DNA from: Clostridiales bacterium
GTDB lineage: Bacteria; Bacillota; Clostridia; Oscillospirales; Oscillospiraceae
DNA length: 37,894 bases
Assembly: GCA_029265975.1 (NCBI GenBank)
Contig: JAJUGN010000015.1
Span: 1 to 37,894, forward strand
Direction: 5' to 3'
The position numbers were made by a program, and so were the translations under genes. The notes under the pieces were generated by a model that was not told the origin of the DNA, did no database searches, and was given only the letters and a program-made list of their open reading frames with translations. Below are positions 6,998 through 16,389 of the stretch, piece by piece. Positions within the stretch are counted from its first letter, which is position 1. Each line of letters starts with the position of its first letter.

Positions 6998-8325
6998 TAT
7001 TTTTTCCTCAATTTGCACATAAAAAACCCGTCGGTTCCGTGAATGTGCGGCAGCAGGGTAAGCATTCCCGTCCCCGCCCCGCCTATCGGCTCGGGCAGAG
7101 TGAAAGGCTCGGGTGAAAAACCGCCGCGCCGGCTCAGAAAGCCTTCTATGACTTTTTCGTTTTCGTCGGGCACTATCGTACAGGTAGAGTACATAAGCAC
7201 TCCGCCGGGCTTCACATACTCCGATGCGTTGTCTATGATTCTTGACTGGATTTGCGGAAGCCGCCCTATATCGTCGAGGCTTTTAAACCTTATCTCGGGC
7301 TTTTTCCTGATTATGCCGAGCCCGGAGCAGGGAACGTCCGCAATCACCAGATCGAATTTGCCCTTGAGCTCCCGATTCGGCTCGGTCGCGTCCATTCGCT
7401 CGGCGTCGATGATCCCAATTCCGAGACGCGCCGCGCCTTCGCGGATTCGCACAAGCTTTTGCTCATGTACGTCGGCGGCAAGTATGCGCCCCGAGTTCCG
7501 CATCATAACAGCCGACGCAAAAGCTTTCCCTCCCGGCGCCGAACAGGCGTCAAGCACCGTCTGCCCTGGCTCCGGCGAAGCGGCCATTACCGAGAGCCGG
7601 GAGGCCGCGTCCTGCACATATAAAAGCCCGTTCCTGAAAACTATCGATTTTTCAGGGCTTCCGCCGCCTTTTATCAGAACGCAGTCTTTTAGCCACGGGT
7701 GCTTATGCGCCTCCGCCCCCTCCGACTCAAGCGCCGAAATAACGGCCTCCGTTTCGGCCTTTAATGTGTTCACCTGGACGGTCATCGGGACGATTTCGTT
7801 GTTTGCGGCAAGAAGTCTTTCGATTTCCGAAAGCTCCATAAAGCCTCCGAAGAGCTTTATAAGCTCAAGAGGATGGCTGTACCTTACCGAAAGCGTTTCC
7901 TCCGGAGTATCGGCCCTGACTTCGGGAAGCCTGTCCTTATTTTCAGAAATCCTTCGCAGGAGGGCGTTTACGAAGCCCGAAGCTTTGGGGCCCGCGGACT
8001 TTTTTGTCAGCTTTACAGCTTCGTTCACCACCGCGGAAGCCGGGATTTTTTCCGTAAACAGCAGCTGGTACACGGAAAGCTCCAGAATATCCATAACCTT
8101 CGGCTCTATCTTATTGATTCTCACCGAAGAAAAACTGGAGATGTAATAGTCGCAGAGCAGCTTGTTCTGCAAAACTCCGTAGCAGAGCCTTGAGGCGAGG
8201 GCCGAGTCAAGGTCCGAAAGGCCCTCTTTTGTAATTATGCCGTTCAGAATGTCTTCCGGCCAGGCTCCGTTTCTCCTGAACGCGCCTATGGCTCTCAGAG
8301 CCGCTTCTCTGGCGTTGGATGCCAT
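6997..8325 (-). CDS. rsmB: 16S rRNA (cytosine-967 C5) methyltransferase RsmB
   Basis: 442 residues. The N-terminal third is a NusB-like RNA-binding domain (to about 140). The C-terminal Rossmann methyltransferase has the SAM motif VLDACSAPGGKA, the PCSGLG motif with its cysteine, and the catalytic MYSTCT. It methylates C967 in 16S rRNA using SAM. The start has GGGAG seven bases upstream, and the stop overlaps the rlmN start. Length and domain order are normal for the family. Confidence 0.96.
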   Translation of the reverse strand: MASNAREAALRAIGAFRRNGAWPEDILNGIITKEGLSDLDSALASRLCYGVLQNKLLCDYYISSFSSVRINKIEPKVMDILELSVYQLLFTEKIPASAVVNEAVKLTKKSAGPKASGFVNALLRRISENKDRLPEVRADTPEETLSVRYSHPLELIKLFGGFMELSEIERLLAANNEIVPMTVQVNTLKAETEAVISALESEGAEAHKHPWLKDCVLIKGGGSPEKSIVFRNGLLYVQDAASRLSVMAASPEPGQTVLDACSAPGGKAFASAVMMRNSGRILAADVHEQKLVRIREGAARLGIGIIDAERMDATEPNRELKGKFDLVIADVPCSGLGIIRKKPEIRFKSLDDIGRLPQIQSRIIDNASEYVKPGGVLMYSTCTIVPDENEKVIEGFLSRRGGFSPEPFTLPEPIGGAGTGMLTLLPHIHGTDGFFMCKLRKK

Positions 8326-8337
8326 TTGTAATCTCCC

Positions 8338-9249
8338 TTAAAGCTTATGCCCCAGCAGGTAATCCGCGGCGCTCATGCGTTTTTTGCCCGGGGCCTGGAG
8401 CTCCTTTATCAGTATTGTCCTTCCGTCTCCGCAGGCGACCTCGATTCCGTCCCTGCCGGAACTCACTATCTCTCCCGCGGCCGCGTCCGTAAGGTTTCCT
8501 GTTTTAACCGCAGCGTATATTTTCAGCTCGGCTCCTGCTATTACGGCGGTCGCGACCGGCCACGGGTTCAGACCCCTGATTTTATTGATTATCTGCTCCG
8601 ATCCGAGGCTCCAATCTATCGGAGAATCGCTTTTTGAAAGCTGTCTCGTGTATACCGCTTCCGAATCGTTTTGCCTTGTCCTCTTTGCGCTGCCGTTTTC
8701 GATAGCTCTCAGAGTATGGCACAAAAGATCCGCGCCTTCGACCTTGAGCCGCTCAAAAAGCTCTCCGGATGTCTCGTATTCTCCTATTGAGACGCTGCGG
8801 CTTTCTATGATGTCGCCCGCGTCCATTGCCTCGTTTATATAAATCGTGGTGACTCCGGTTTCCCTGTCCCCGTTCAGAACGCTCCACTGTACGGGAGCCG
8901 ATCCCCTGTATTTAGGCAGCAGCGACGCATGAAGGTTTACGCAGCCCCTTGGCGGAATCCGGATTATATCTCCGGGTATAAGCTTCCCGTAGGCCACGAT
9001 GACGATTATATCGGGCGCGAGTGCGCTTATCTGCTCGGCGGCCCTCCCGTCCCGGAGGGTTTCCGGCTGATACACCGGCAAGGCATATTTAAGAGCCAGT
9101 TCCTTAACCGGGCTGAAACCGACCTTCATGCCCCTGTTTCTGGGCCTGTCGGGCTGGGTGAAAACCGCGCAAACCTCATGCCCGTCTTCATATATCCTTT
9201 TCAGGGACTCGGCGGCAAAATCAGGAGTACCCATGAACACTATTCTCAT
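8338..9249 (-). CDS. fmt: Methionyl-tRNA formyltransferase
   Basis: 303 residues. It transfers a formyl group from 10-formyl-tetrahydrofolate to initiator Met-tRNA. The start MRIVFMGTPDFA is diagnostic; the active-site stretch around NLHASLLPKYRGSAP carries the catalytic Asn and His, followed by the DAGDI motif. A C-terminal tRNA-binding OB domain follows (about 205-303). The ATG overlaps the def stop by four bases (ATGA), so the pair that adds and removes the formyl group is translationally coupled. Confidence 0.97.
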   Translation of the reverse strand: MRIVFMGTPDFAAESLKRIYEDGHEVCAVFTQPDRPRNRGMKVGFSPVKELALKYALPVYQPETLRDGRAAEQISALAPDIIVIVAYGKLIPGDIIRIPPRGCVNLHASLLPKYRGSAPVQWSVLNGDRETGVTTIYINEAMDAGDIIESRSVSIGEYETSGELFERLKVEGADLLCHTLRAIENGSAKRTRQNDSEAVYTRQLSKSDSPIDWSLGSEQIINKIRGLNPWPVATAVIAGAELKIYAAVKTGNLTDAAAGEIVSSGRDGIEVACGDGRTILIKELQAPGKKRMSAADYLLGHKL

Positions 9250-9815
9250 TCAGATCTCTCCGAGTCCTCTTTTTCCTCTCGCCCCGCGATGAGCTCCTCA
9301 AGCTCCTTGCCGTCCAGTATCTTGTCGGCAACATCGGTAAATAGCTGTCCCTCCAGATGTCCAAGCTCGTGGCAGATTGCCCTCGCGGTCAATCCCTCTC
9401 CCTCGGCTTCAAAAAACTTGCCGAATCTGTCCTGGGCGCGGACCTTCACCCGCATCGGACGGGTAACGATGCCCCATACTCCCGGCAGACTAAGACAGCC
9501 CTCAAGGCCCGTCTGTTCTCCATTGACCTCCAGTATTTCCGGATTGACAAGCTCCATTATTTCCTCTTCATACTCTTCGTCTTCCGGCGGCTGCTCGCCC
9601 TCCGCTGCACTTTCGTTCGCGGCTGGCGCGGCGACGAGAAAAACCCGGCGCAGCACACCGACCTGCGGAGCCGCAAGCCCGCTTCCGTTTGCATCAATCA
9701 TCGTGTCGCGCATGTCGTCAATAAGTTCCCAAAGCCTTTTATTGAATTCGGTAACCGGCCGGCTCTTCTTTCTCAGCGCCGGATCCGAGTCCTTGAGTAT
9801 ATTTCTCAGTGCCAT
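9246..9815 (-). CDS. def: Peptide deformylase
   Basis: About 189 residues. Removes the N-formyl group from nascent proteins. Three motifs are present: GSGLAAPQVG, LEGCLSLPG with the metal-binding Cys, and CHELGHLEG with the HEXXH metal site. An acidic insertion, including EGEQPPEDEEYEEE, lies between the first two motifs, and the C-terminal tail is also charged (EEKEDSERSE); the core spacing is otherwise normal. I take the ATG at 9815 because GGAGG lies six bases before it; the longer frame to 9836 begins upstream of this site. The stop overlaps the fmt start. Confidence 0.96.
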   Translation of the reverse strand: MALRNILKDSDPALRKKSRPVTEFNKRLWELIDDMRDTMIDANGSGLAAPQVGVLRRVFLVAAPAANESAAEGEQPPEDEEYEEEIMELVNPEILEVNGEQTGLEGCLSLPGVWGIVTRPMRVKVRAQDRFGKFFEAEGEGLTARAICHELGHLEGQLFTDVADKILDGKELEELIAGREEKEDSERSE

Positions 9816-9828
9816 ATTTATCCTCCAG

Positions 9829-12285
9829 TCAGTCAAGCGGGTTTATGTCCCCAAAAATTGACAGCCCCCTGTATTTGCCGTCCCTTAAATATTTTATTAT
9901 CACGTTGGCAATAATGGTTCGCACGTTTTTCGTGTTTTCCGAGCTTATGAGGATACGGTAACGGTAACGGTTGCTCACCCTCACCACGGCGGCCGGTGCT
10001 GGGCCCAGCACCCTTGCCGACTTATTATTTCCAAGAACCTCGAGTAAAACTCTCCTCATATCAAAACAACATTTCAAAACCGCCGTTTCATCCATTCCCG
10101 AAACGTTTACAGAGAAAAGCTCCGCTATCGGCGGAGCGCCCAGCACCTTTCTGAGCTCTATTTCACGCTGATAGAAGGCTCCGTAGTCCTGAGCCGCCGC
10201 AAGCCTTATAAGCTCATTGTTGGGCGTAAATGTCTGAATGACCGCCCTGCCGGGCTTCCCGCCCCTTCCGGCGCGGCCCACGACCTGGGTTATGAGTGAA
10301 AAGGCGCGCTCCCCCGCCCTGTAATCGCCGGAGTACACTATCTGATCCGCCAGTACAACGCCGACAAGCGTCACATTTTCGAAATTAAGCCCCTTCGTGA
10401 CCATCTGAGTGCCGACCAGTATAGGCACACGCTTTTTTTCAAAGCGGGAGAGTATCCTGTCATGCGGATTGGCGGCGCTGACCGTGTCCGTATCCATTCT
10501 TAATATCCCGACTCCGGGGAAAATCGACTCCAGCTCTTCGGCGACCTTCTGCGTGCCTGCGCCGACATGCTTAAGCCTTCCTCCGCAGCTCGGGCAGGCG
10601 TCTGCTATGGGCTCGGAGTGCCCGCAGTAGTGGCACATTACGCGCTTGTTGGCCGAGTGATAGGTAAGCGAAACGCTGCAGTTCGGGCATCCGTATGTAA
10701 AGCCGCATTCCGGGCAGGTAATCAAATTGCTGGCTCCTCGCCTGTTTATGAAGAGTATGGTCTGTTCGCCCTTCGCAAGATTTTTTTCTATTTCCTCCCT
10801 CAGAACCGAACTTATCGTCGAACCGTTGCCCCGACGGAGCTCACGCTTCATATCCGCTATGATGACCTCCGGCAAAGCCCTGCCGTTAAAACGGGATTCG
10901 AGCGTGAAAAGACCGTATTTTCCCGTTTTAGCGCTGTACATCGTTTCTATGGAGGGAGTCGCGCTTCCCAGCAGCAGGAGCGCTCCGCTCTGAACGGCCC
11001 TGTACTTGGCTATATCACGCGCATGGTAACGCGGGCTGTTTTCGGACTTATATGTGTGTTCCTGCTCCTCGTCCATTATTATAAGCCCGAGATCTTCCAA
11101 AGGCGCGAAGACGGCCGACCGGGTTCCAACGGCTACGCGCACTCGGCCGGATTTTATCCTTTTCCATTCGTCATACTGTACGCCTATGCCCAGCGAGCTG
11201 TGCAGCACCGCAACGCTTTCGCCGAAGTGACGGGAAAAAGTGCTCACCAGCTGCGGTGTAAGCGCGATTTCAGGTACAAGGACGAGCGCTGTCCGCCCTC
11301 TTTCAACGGTATCCTTTATAAGCTTTATGTATATAGCGGTCTTTCCGCTTCCCGTAACACCGTAAAGCAGGGCCGCGGCGGGCGACCTGAAAAAAAGCTC
11401 TTTTATTCCTGAAAAAGCGGCCTTCTGCTCTTCGGTCAGGTCGCCGATATCCATTTTTCCGGTTTCGGCGATTTCCGGACTTCGGAAGGCTTCCCTCTGC
11501 TCCGTCCATATCAGGCCGGACTTCTCCATATTTTTTATCACGGCGGGGGATGCGCCGCTGATATAGCCTATTTCGGCAACAGAAGCGCAGCCTACGGAGG
11601 CCAGCAGCTCCAAAGCCGACGCCTGGGAAGGCGATTTTCTTCTCTTCTGGTCGGCGATCGCAAGGGCCTCCTCCGCGGGAACGGAAAGATAAGCGTAGCT
11701 TACCGTCTTATCCCGTATCTTCCGGCTGTCCCTTACCAGCTCGGCTACGGCGCCGGCCTTCACCGCTTTTTTTAACGCCCTGTCCGTTTCCGAGCCGACA
11801 ATCGCTTTGATTTCGTCGTATTTCAGCTCTTTTGCGCAGGCGTAGACGCAAGACACTATATTCTCCGCAGCTGCGTCCCCCGAGACCAACGGGAGCGCCT
11901 GTTCGAGGCTTCGCCCCTCCGCCGGAAAATAGCTGTGCTGCGTCTTGAACCAGAGCCCCGCCGGAAGCATGGCTTTCGCTGCGGCGTAAACCGTGCAGAA
12001 AAACCTCTCGCGCATCCACAATGCAAGGCTTATCTGCTCCGCGCTGAGCACAGGCTGCTCGTCAAGCACGGATTCGATATTTTTCAGGCGTTCGATGCTT
12101 CCAGCCTCGCATATCGCGAGTATAACGCCCTCCGTACGCCTGTTCCCTCTCGAAAAAGGCACTATTACACGCGTTCCCGGCACAGCCGCGCCCGTAAGCG
12201 CTTCCGGTATCCTGTAATCATACGGCTTGTCTGCGGCAAAATTAACGGAGGACACGGCGACCTTCGCGATGTATTCAGCGCCCAA
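9829..12285 (-). CDS. priA: Primosomal protein N', replication-restart helicase PriA
   Basis: About 818 residues. PriA binds abandoned forks and reloads the replisome. Visible parts: the N-terminal DNA-binding domain beginning YIAKVAVSSVNFAADKPYDY; Walker A GVTGSGKT; motif II MDEEQEHTYKSE; cysteine-rich zinc insert CPECGFTYGCPNC, CHYCG and CPSCGG; and late helicase motifs GTQMVTKGLNF and QVVGRAGRG. The start is probably the TTG at 12285, since GGGAGGGG lies just upstream and the protein then begins where PriA proteins usually do; the frame extends open to 12327. In B. subtilis coaBC sits between rpoZ and priA; here it is missing. Confidence 0.95.
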   Translation of the reverse strand: MGAEYIAKVAVSSVNFAADKPYDYRIPEALTGAAVPGTRVIVPFSRGNRRTEGVILAICEAGSIERLKNIESVLDEQPVLSAEQISLALWMRERFFCTVYAAAKAMLPAGLWFKTQHSYFPAEGRSLEQALPLVSGDAAAENIVSCVYACAKELKYDEIKAIVGSETDRALKKAVKAGAVAELVRDSRKIRDKTVSYAYLSVPAEEALAIADQKRRKSPSQASALELLASVGCASVAEIGYISGASPAVIKNMEKSGLIWTEQREAFRSPEIAETGKMDIGDLTEEQKAAFSGIKELFFRSPAAALLYGVTGSGKTAIYIKLIKDTVERGRTALVLVPEIALTPQLVSTFSRHFGESVAVLHSSLGIGVQYDEWKRIKSGRVRVAVGTRSAVFAPLEDLGLIIMDEEQEHTYKSENSPRYHARDIAKYRAVQSGALLLLGSATPSIETMYSAKTGKYGLFTLESRFNGRALPEVIIADMKRELRRGNGSTISSVLREEIEKNLAKGEQTILFINRRGASNLITCPECGFTYGCPNCSVSLTYHSANKRVMCHYCGHSEPIADACPSCGGRLKHVGAGTQKVAEELESIFPGVGILRMDTDTVSAANPHDRILSRFEKKRVPILVGTQMVTKGLNFENVTLVGVVLADQIVYSGDYRAGERAFSLITQVVGRAGRGGKPGRAVIQTFTPNNELIRLAAAQDYGAFYQREIELRKVLGAPPIAELFSVNVSGMDETAVLKCCFDMRRVLLEVLGNNKSARVLGPAPAAVVRVSNRYRYRILISSENTKNVRTIIANVIIKYLRDGKYRGLSIFGDINPLD

Positions 12286-12347
12286 ACAAACCCCTCCCAA
12301 ATACCGGCCGTAAAAGGACAGGCGCAATATTCACCTGTCCTGTAAAA

Positions 12348-12548
12348 CTAAAACTTATTCTTCAGGCGAACGGAGTAGGCTCCGGACGCGATCTCATCGA
12401 TAGCGAGCGACACCGGCTTTTTATCCAGTGACTCGCCCTTTTTGTCGGCCTCGGCGGCTATGGTCCTCGCTCTGTGCGCCACTACGTTTACGAGCAGATA
12501 TCTGCTGTTAATCTTCTTCAAAAGCTCCGACATCGGCGGATATAACAT
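12348..12548 (-). CDS. rpoZ: RNA polymerase omega subunit
   Basis: 66 residues from the ATG at 12548. Omega helps assemble and stabilise the beta-prime subunit. The conserved stretch SRYLLVNVVAHRARTIA corresponds to the SRY..V....RAR signature, and IDEIASGAY follows. AAAGGA nine bases upstream decides this start over the in-frame ATG at 12557 that abuts it. It lies between gmk and priA, as in other Firmicutes. Confidence 0.93.
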   Translation of the reverse strand: MLYPPMSELLKKINSRYLLVNVVAHRARTIAAEADKKGESLDKKPVSLAIDEIASGAYSVRLKNKF

Positions 12549-12572
12549 AATAACCATTCCTTTCGTTCTAAG

Positions 12573-13175
12573 CTAGTCAAGCGCCTCTTCAATCAGGTGT
12601 TTTCTTTCCGTAAACCTGCATTTTTCGGCTGTTACTATTGAAATAATCTCGTTTGCGGCATCTCCGGGCTTGTCCGTGACCACCACGTAATCGTATTCGG
12701 AGGCCATTTTATATTCCGTCCTCGCCGTTTCGAGACGCATTTTTATTATGGTTTCCGATTCCGTACAACGGTTCCTCAGTCTTTTTTCCAGAACCGAAAA
12801 GCTAGGGGGGACAGCGAAAATTAAAACGGCCTCGGGGATTTTTGAGCGGACCTGAAGCGCACCCTGCACCTCTATGTCCAAAAAGATATCTTTCCCGTCC
12901 TCGAGCTGCTTTATTATAGGGGCCGCGGGAGTACCGTAAAAGTTGCCCGCGTATTCCGCATATTCCAGAAATTCACCGTTTTCTATCATCTGCATAAACT
13001 CAGGCCGCGATTTGAAGAAATAGCTGGCGCCTTCGGTTTCTCCGGGTCTGGGAGGCCTGGTCGTGGCGGATACCGAGAAATAATTGTTTTCGAGCTTCTC
13101 CAGGACCTCGGCAAGAAGCGTGCTCTTCCCGGAGCCTGAAGGGCCGGAAATAATGAAGAGCTTGCCTTTACTCAT
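12573..13175 (-). CDS. gmk: Guanylate kinase
   Basis: 200 residues from the ATG at 13175, which overlaps the end of remA. It phosphorylates GMP to GDP. The P-loop [10 protein letters not shown] is followed by the [14 protein letters not shown]-binding region and the YGTP segment; the lid with RLRNR follows. The open frame runs upstream to 13340, but that part is the shadow of remA. A purine-rich AGGGGGAA-type site ends close to the start; coupling to remA translation is likely. Confidence 0.96.
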   Translation of the reverse strand: MSKGKLFIISGPSGSGKSTLLAEVLEKLENNYFSVSATTRPPRPGETEGASYFFKSRPEFMQMIENGEFLEYAEYAGNFYGTPAAPIIKQLEDGKDIFLDIEVQGALQVRSKIPEAVLIFAVPPSFSVLEKRLRNRCTESETIIKMRLETARTEYKMASEYDYVVVTDKPGDAANEIISIVTAEKCRFTERKHLIEEALD

Positions 13176-13440
13176 CCTCTTCCCCCTCGTTATCCGGCGT
13201 ATCGGCCTTTCCTGACATGCGGGCCATGATGGTCTCCGGCTGTATCGCGGAAAGAATGACGTGTCCGCTGTCAGCAATGAGAACGGCCCTTGTGCGCCTT
13301 CCGTATGTCGCGTCAATAAGCGTTCTGCCGTCTCTTGCATCCTGAATTATCCTTTTGATGGGGGCCGACTCCGGTCCCACGACGGCGATGATCCTGTTTG
13401 AAGAAACGAGATTTCCGTACCCGATATTGACAAGCTTCAT
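13168..13440 (-). CDS. remA: RemA/DUF370 family DNA-binding regulator
   Basis: 90 residues beginning [20 protein letters not shown], the typical RemA start, with [18 protein letters not shown] in the middle. In B. subtilis RemA forms rings that bind DNA and activate matrix and osmoprotection genes. The C-terminal acidic tail ([11 protein letters not shown]) is beyond the conserved core. The location between yicC and gmk is conserved. Its targets in this organism cannot be read from the sequence. Confidence 0.94.
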   Translation of the reverse strand: MKLVNIGYGNLVSSNRIIAVVGPESAPIKRIIQDARDGRTLIDATYGRRTRAVLIADSGHVILSAIQPETIMARMSGKADTPDNEGEEDE

Positions 13441-13451
13441 AATACCACCCT

Positions 13452-14330
13452 TTATTCGATGTTCTGCGCCTGCTCTCGAATCTTTTCTATCTCCGCCTTG
13501 AGGTCAACGACCAAATGCGCCATTTCCGTACCGTTGCTCTTTGAGCCTATTGTGTTCGCTTCGCGGTTGAATTCCTGAACGAGAAAATCAAGCTTTCTCC
13601 CCATAGGCTGATCGGACTCCAGCATCGACCTCATCTGTGCGATATGGCTCCTGAGCCGCACCGTTTCCTCGTCGATCGCGATTTTATCGGCAAATATGGC
13701 GGACTCGGTGAGTATCCTGGACTCGTCGATTTCCCGGTTTTCAAGAAGCTCGGAAATCCGCTGATAAAGCCTCTGCCTGTATTCCTCTACGGTTTTCGGG
13801 GAACGCTCCTCGATTATTTTCAGCAGCCGCTCTATCTCGGCCAAACGGTTCAGCATGTCCTCGGCAAGCTTTTGCCCCTCGCGGCTTCTCATATCGTCAA
13901 ACTCCTTCAGCGCGCTCCTGAGTATGGCGCAGACGCCGTCCGAAAAGGCCGCGAGATCCGTTTCCTTCTTTTCTATAAGCAGTATATCAGGGAATCGGCT
14001 CAGCGCAACGACGCTCAGGTCGTTTGCAAGCCCGTATTTTTGGCTGAGCGAGCTCAGTGCGTTTATATACGCCTCGGCAAGCGGCTCGTTCAGGCTTATT
14101 TTCACATCGTCGGCTCTGGAGCTGTCTATGGAGACGTAAACGTCAACCTTGCCCCTCGTGATTGACTTCTGCACCTCGGACTTTATAGCGTCCTCGACAT
14201 AGGTATATACTCTCGGTATCCTGACGGAGCAGTCGAGGAAACGGTTGTTTACGCTCCGCAGCTCAACGGTTATATCAAGCTTGTCGACGCTGCCGGAGGC
14301 GCTGCCGTATCCGGTCATGCTTTTTATCAT
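13452..14330 (-). CDS. yicC: YicC/YloC family endoribonuclease
   Basis: 292 residues beginning [13 protein letters not shown], the family signature; the C-terminal DUF1732 region includes [14 protein letters not shown]. YicC-type proteins are endoribonucleases involved in RNA turnover (YicC in E. coli, YloC in B. subtilis). The start has AAGGA five bases upstream. It lies 13 bases after the membrane-protein gene and 11 bases before remA. Confidence 0.94.
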   Translation of the reverse strand: MIKSMTGYGSASGSVDKLDITVELRSVNNRFLDCSVRIPRVYTYVEDAIKSEVQKSITRGKVDVYVSIDSSRADDVKISLNEPLAEAYINALSSLSQKYGLANDLSVVALSRFPDILLIEKKETDLAAFSDGVCAILRSALKEFDDMRSREGQKLAEDMLNRLAEIERLLKIIEERSPKTVEEYRQRLYQRISELLENREIDESRILTESAIFADKIAIDEETVRLRSHIAQMRSMLESDQPMGRKLDFLVQEFNREANTIGSKSNGTEMAHLVVDLKAEIEKIREQAQNIE

Positions 14331-14343
14331 TATTATCCTTCTC

Positions 14344-14853
14344 TCATCGCTTTATATGGATCTTCGAAATATAGAGCTGCACCAGCCTTGTAAACGCAAT
14401 ATCATAGAGAACAAAAAAGACGTTGCTTATGGCGTAGAAAACGGCTGATACCGCCGCGCCCGGCTCGATGCCTGCGAGGAATCCTAAGCGCCACAAAAAA
14501 TACAGCACCGTCAGAGCCGCGTTGAATACGAGCAGTTTAAGCGCCCACTCCGCCGCCCTGTTTTTCGTCCGCTCGATGAGGCTTTTGAGTATCGGATAGG
14601 ACCCGAAAAACAGCGCGTACAGCAACGCGACGGATTTCATCGGAATTATTACGGCCGCAAGGACGGCGCTGGCGGCAAAGCATGAAAGCCCGGCCCCGAT
14701 GCCGTATTCGATTACCGCCGCCGCGATAAGAAGCCCGGATATCGCCGTAACGCCTATCCTCGACGTCGGCAGGACGGAGGCGATGTAGAGCAGCGCGACC
14801 GTGAGCGCTGTCAGGAGAGCCGCAAAGGTAAGTTTTCTTGTTTTTTTATCCAT
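14344..14853 (-). CDS. Polytopic membrane protein, unknown function
   Basis: 169 residues with about five hydrophobic segments, starting MDKKTRKLTFAALLTALTVA. The layout (short basic N-terminus, small-residue-rich helices, size near 170) resembles substrate-binding S components of ECF vitamin transporters, but I see no decisive motif and no energising subunits nearby. GAGG precedes the ATG by six bases. It is the least understood member of the long operon, between the J-domain gene and yicC. Confidence 0.85.
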   Translation of the reverse strand: MDKKTRKLTFAALLTALTVALLYIASVLPTSRIGVTAISGLLIAAAVIEYGIGAGLSCFAASAVLAAVIIPMKSVALLYALFFGSYPILKSLIERTKNRAAEWALKLLVFNAALTVLYFLWRLGFLAGIEPGAAVSAVFYAISNVFFVLYDIAFTRLVQLYISKIHIKR

Positions 14854-14861
14854 GCTTCACC

Positions 14862-15476
14862 TCAGCAGCACCTTATCAGATCTCCTCCCATGCACTCGCA
14901 GCAGCAGTCCGCCACAAGAAGCGAGGTGCAGACGTCGCATCCGCTCATGCCGCCGGCGCTTTCGTATCCGGCTGGCCTGTATGCGTTTCTTGCCCCCATG
15001 TTCATGAAGTTCAAGGCTTGGCGGTATTCGAGATTGTTCGGATCCATATTAGCCGCGGACTGATAATAGCGTCTAGCTTCGTCGAGCCAGCCCTTTCGGT
15101 AGCATACGCTGCCCATAAGAAAATACCATTCGGCGTTCCTGTTTGATATGGAATTGAGCAGCGCCTCGGCCTGAGCGATATTGCCGATGTTTATGGCGTT
15201 TCGTATTTCCGCGTATATACCGGAGCCGCTGCCGGCTCCTCCGTTATAGGCTCCGCCGCCGGAGGATTTGGCTCCGTTCCAGCTTCCGGCCCTGCCCTTT
15301 GTTATCATGTCGTAGGCTTCGTTGATTTCCTTCATCTTTTCCTGAGCGAGGTCGGCAAGAGGGTTGTCCTGATAGTTGTCGGGGTGGTATTTCCGCGCCA
15401 GCTCCCTGTATGCCCTCTTTATCTCTTCGTCGCTCGCGTTCGGGGATACACCCAGTACGGCGTAGGGATCGTTCAT
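14862..15476 (-). CDS. J-domain protein with Cys-rich C-terminus
   Basis: 204 residues from the ATG at 15476 (GGAG seven bases upstream); the frame upstream overlaps the DUF5685 gene. Residues 1-65 are a J domain ([20 protein letters not shown]) with the HPD triad in ARKYHPDNY, so it should stimulate an Hsp70 ATPase. A glycine/serine linker, then a TPR-like helical segment (about 100-160, [20 protein letters not shown]), and a Cys-rich end ([20 protein letters not shown]) follow. It lacks the zinc-finger and client domains of true DnaJ. The terminal cysteines may bind metal or be modified; this is inference. Confidence 0.9.
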   Translation of the reverse strand: MNDPYAVLGVSPNASDEEIKRAYRELARKYHPDNYQDNPLADLAQEKMKEINEAYDMITKGRAGSWNGAKSSGGGAYNGGAGSGSGIYAEIRNAINIGNIAQAEALLNSISNRNAEWYFLMGSVCYRKGWLDEARRYYQSAANMDPNNLEYRQALNFMNMGARNAYRPAGYESAGGMSGCDVCTSLLVADCCCECMGGDLIRCC

Positions 15477-15489
15477 CTTTATGCTCCAT

Positions 15490-16380
15490 TCATATCGTTT
15501 CTGTTTTTTCAGTAAATTTTTTTCTGCCTCTCCGCTCGGAGCCGAGCACCAGTTCCGTGACGGAGGGTATGCCGAGATAAATAATATTAGTAAGTATCGG
15601 GGACCACATTCCCGTTTCCAGGAGCTCATAAGCCGAAGCGGCAAGCGCCGCCGAGTGGGAAAGCGTCGTCTTCAGCTCCTCTTTTGCAGACTGGGTGATT
15701 TTTCCGTCCTTAATGCCAAACCTTAATGCCACCGCGTTGTAAAGGCCGGCCTTCAGATCGCGCTCCATATCGTCAACGGCGTCAAGAATGTAAATCTGCC
15801 TGCCGACATGATAAAGGAGCTGTTCCAAGGCCCTTCTTTCCGCCGGTTTGTCGCTTTTTTCGGCGGCGGCCCTCAATATGTCGGCAAATTTGTCCGCCGC
15901 GGCATCGATGGAAGCCCCGCCGGATTTCTCCAGTTCTGAAAGCTCCATGAGTTTAGAGCTGACCTTTTCGTCAAAGCCGGGCGCTTTTTTCCTTGCCTTT
16001 TTATAGGCTCCCCGCAGAAGCAAAAGCGCGGCTCCCGCCCTTATTTTTTCCTTCAGGCTCCCGTCCTTATAGGAATCCCTGAGCTTCCAGTAATATAGTA
16101 TCATGCTGTAATCCGCACAAAGCTCGAACGACGGAGTCTGAGAGCAGGCGCATTTCTTTCTGAATGGAGACGCCGAGCAGCGCCTATGCTCGAACCCGCA
16201 GGTTTTATCGCCCGATGAGAGCAGCATGGCCAGAAAAGTAAAGTCATAGTTTATGAGAAATCTGGCCGGATAGCCGTAATTTTTCTTAAGGGTGTTGCAG
16301 AGCCCGCAGTATGCCGCTTTGAAAAGCTCAAGCTCCTTTACTTTCAGCTCGCTTTTGAGAGGGCGTATATAACCAAACAT
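15490..16380 (-). CDS. DUF5685 family protein
   Basis: 296 residues starting [20 protein letters not shown], followed by [13 protein letters not shown]. This start, the early CxxC pair and further cysteines ([19 protein letters not shown]) fit the DUF5685 family seen in Clostridia. The remainder is mostly alpha-helical. Function is unknown. Start site: AGGAG six bases before the ATG. The gene lies ten bases after the RseC-like gene and 13 bases before the J-domain gene, so the trio of cysteine-rich proteins is probably expressed together. Confidence 0.88.
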   Translation of the reverse strand: MFGYIRPLKSELKVKELELFKAAYCGLCNTLKKNYGYPARFLINYDFTFLAMLLSSGDKTCGFEHRRCSASPFRKKCACSQTPSFELCADYSMILYYWKLRDSYKDGSLKEKIRAGAALLLLRGAYKKARKKAPGFDEKVSSKLMELSELEKSGGASIDAAADKFADILRAAAEKSDKPAERRALEQLLYHVGRQIYILDAVDDMERDLKAGLYNAVALRFGIKDGKITQSAKEELKTTLSHSAALAASAYELLETGMWSPILTNIIYLGIPSVTELVLGSERRGRKKFTEKTETI

Positions 16381-16389
16381 CCGGCTCTC

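Noticed and set aside
7043-8146. Long plus-strand frame opposite rsmB (367 codons)
   Set aside because: Antisense shadow of a well-supported conserved gene; serine/proline-rich composition typical of such shadows.
10567-11412. Long plus-strand frame opposite priA (281 codons)
   Set aside because: Antisense shadow of priA; no recognisable domain or ribosome binding site.
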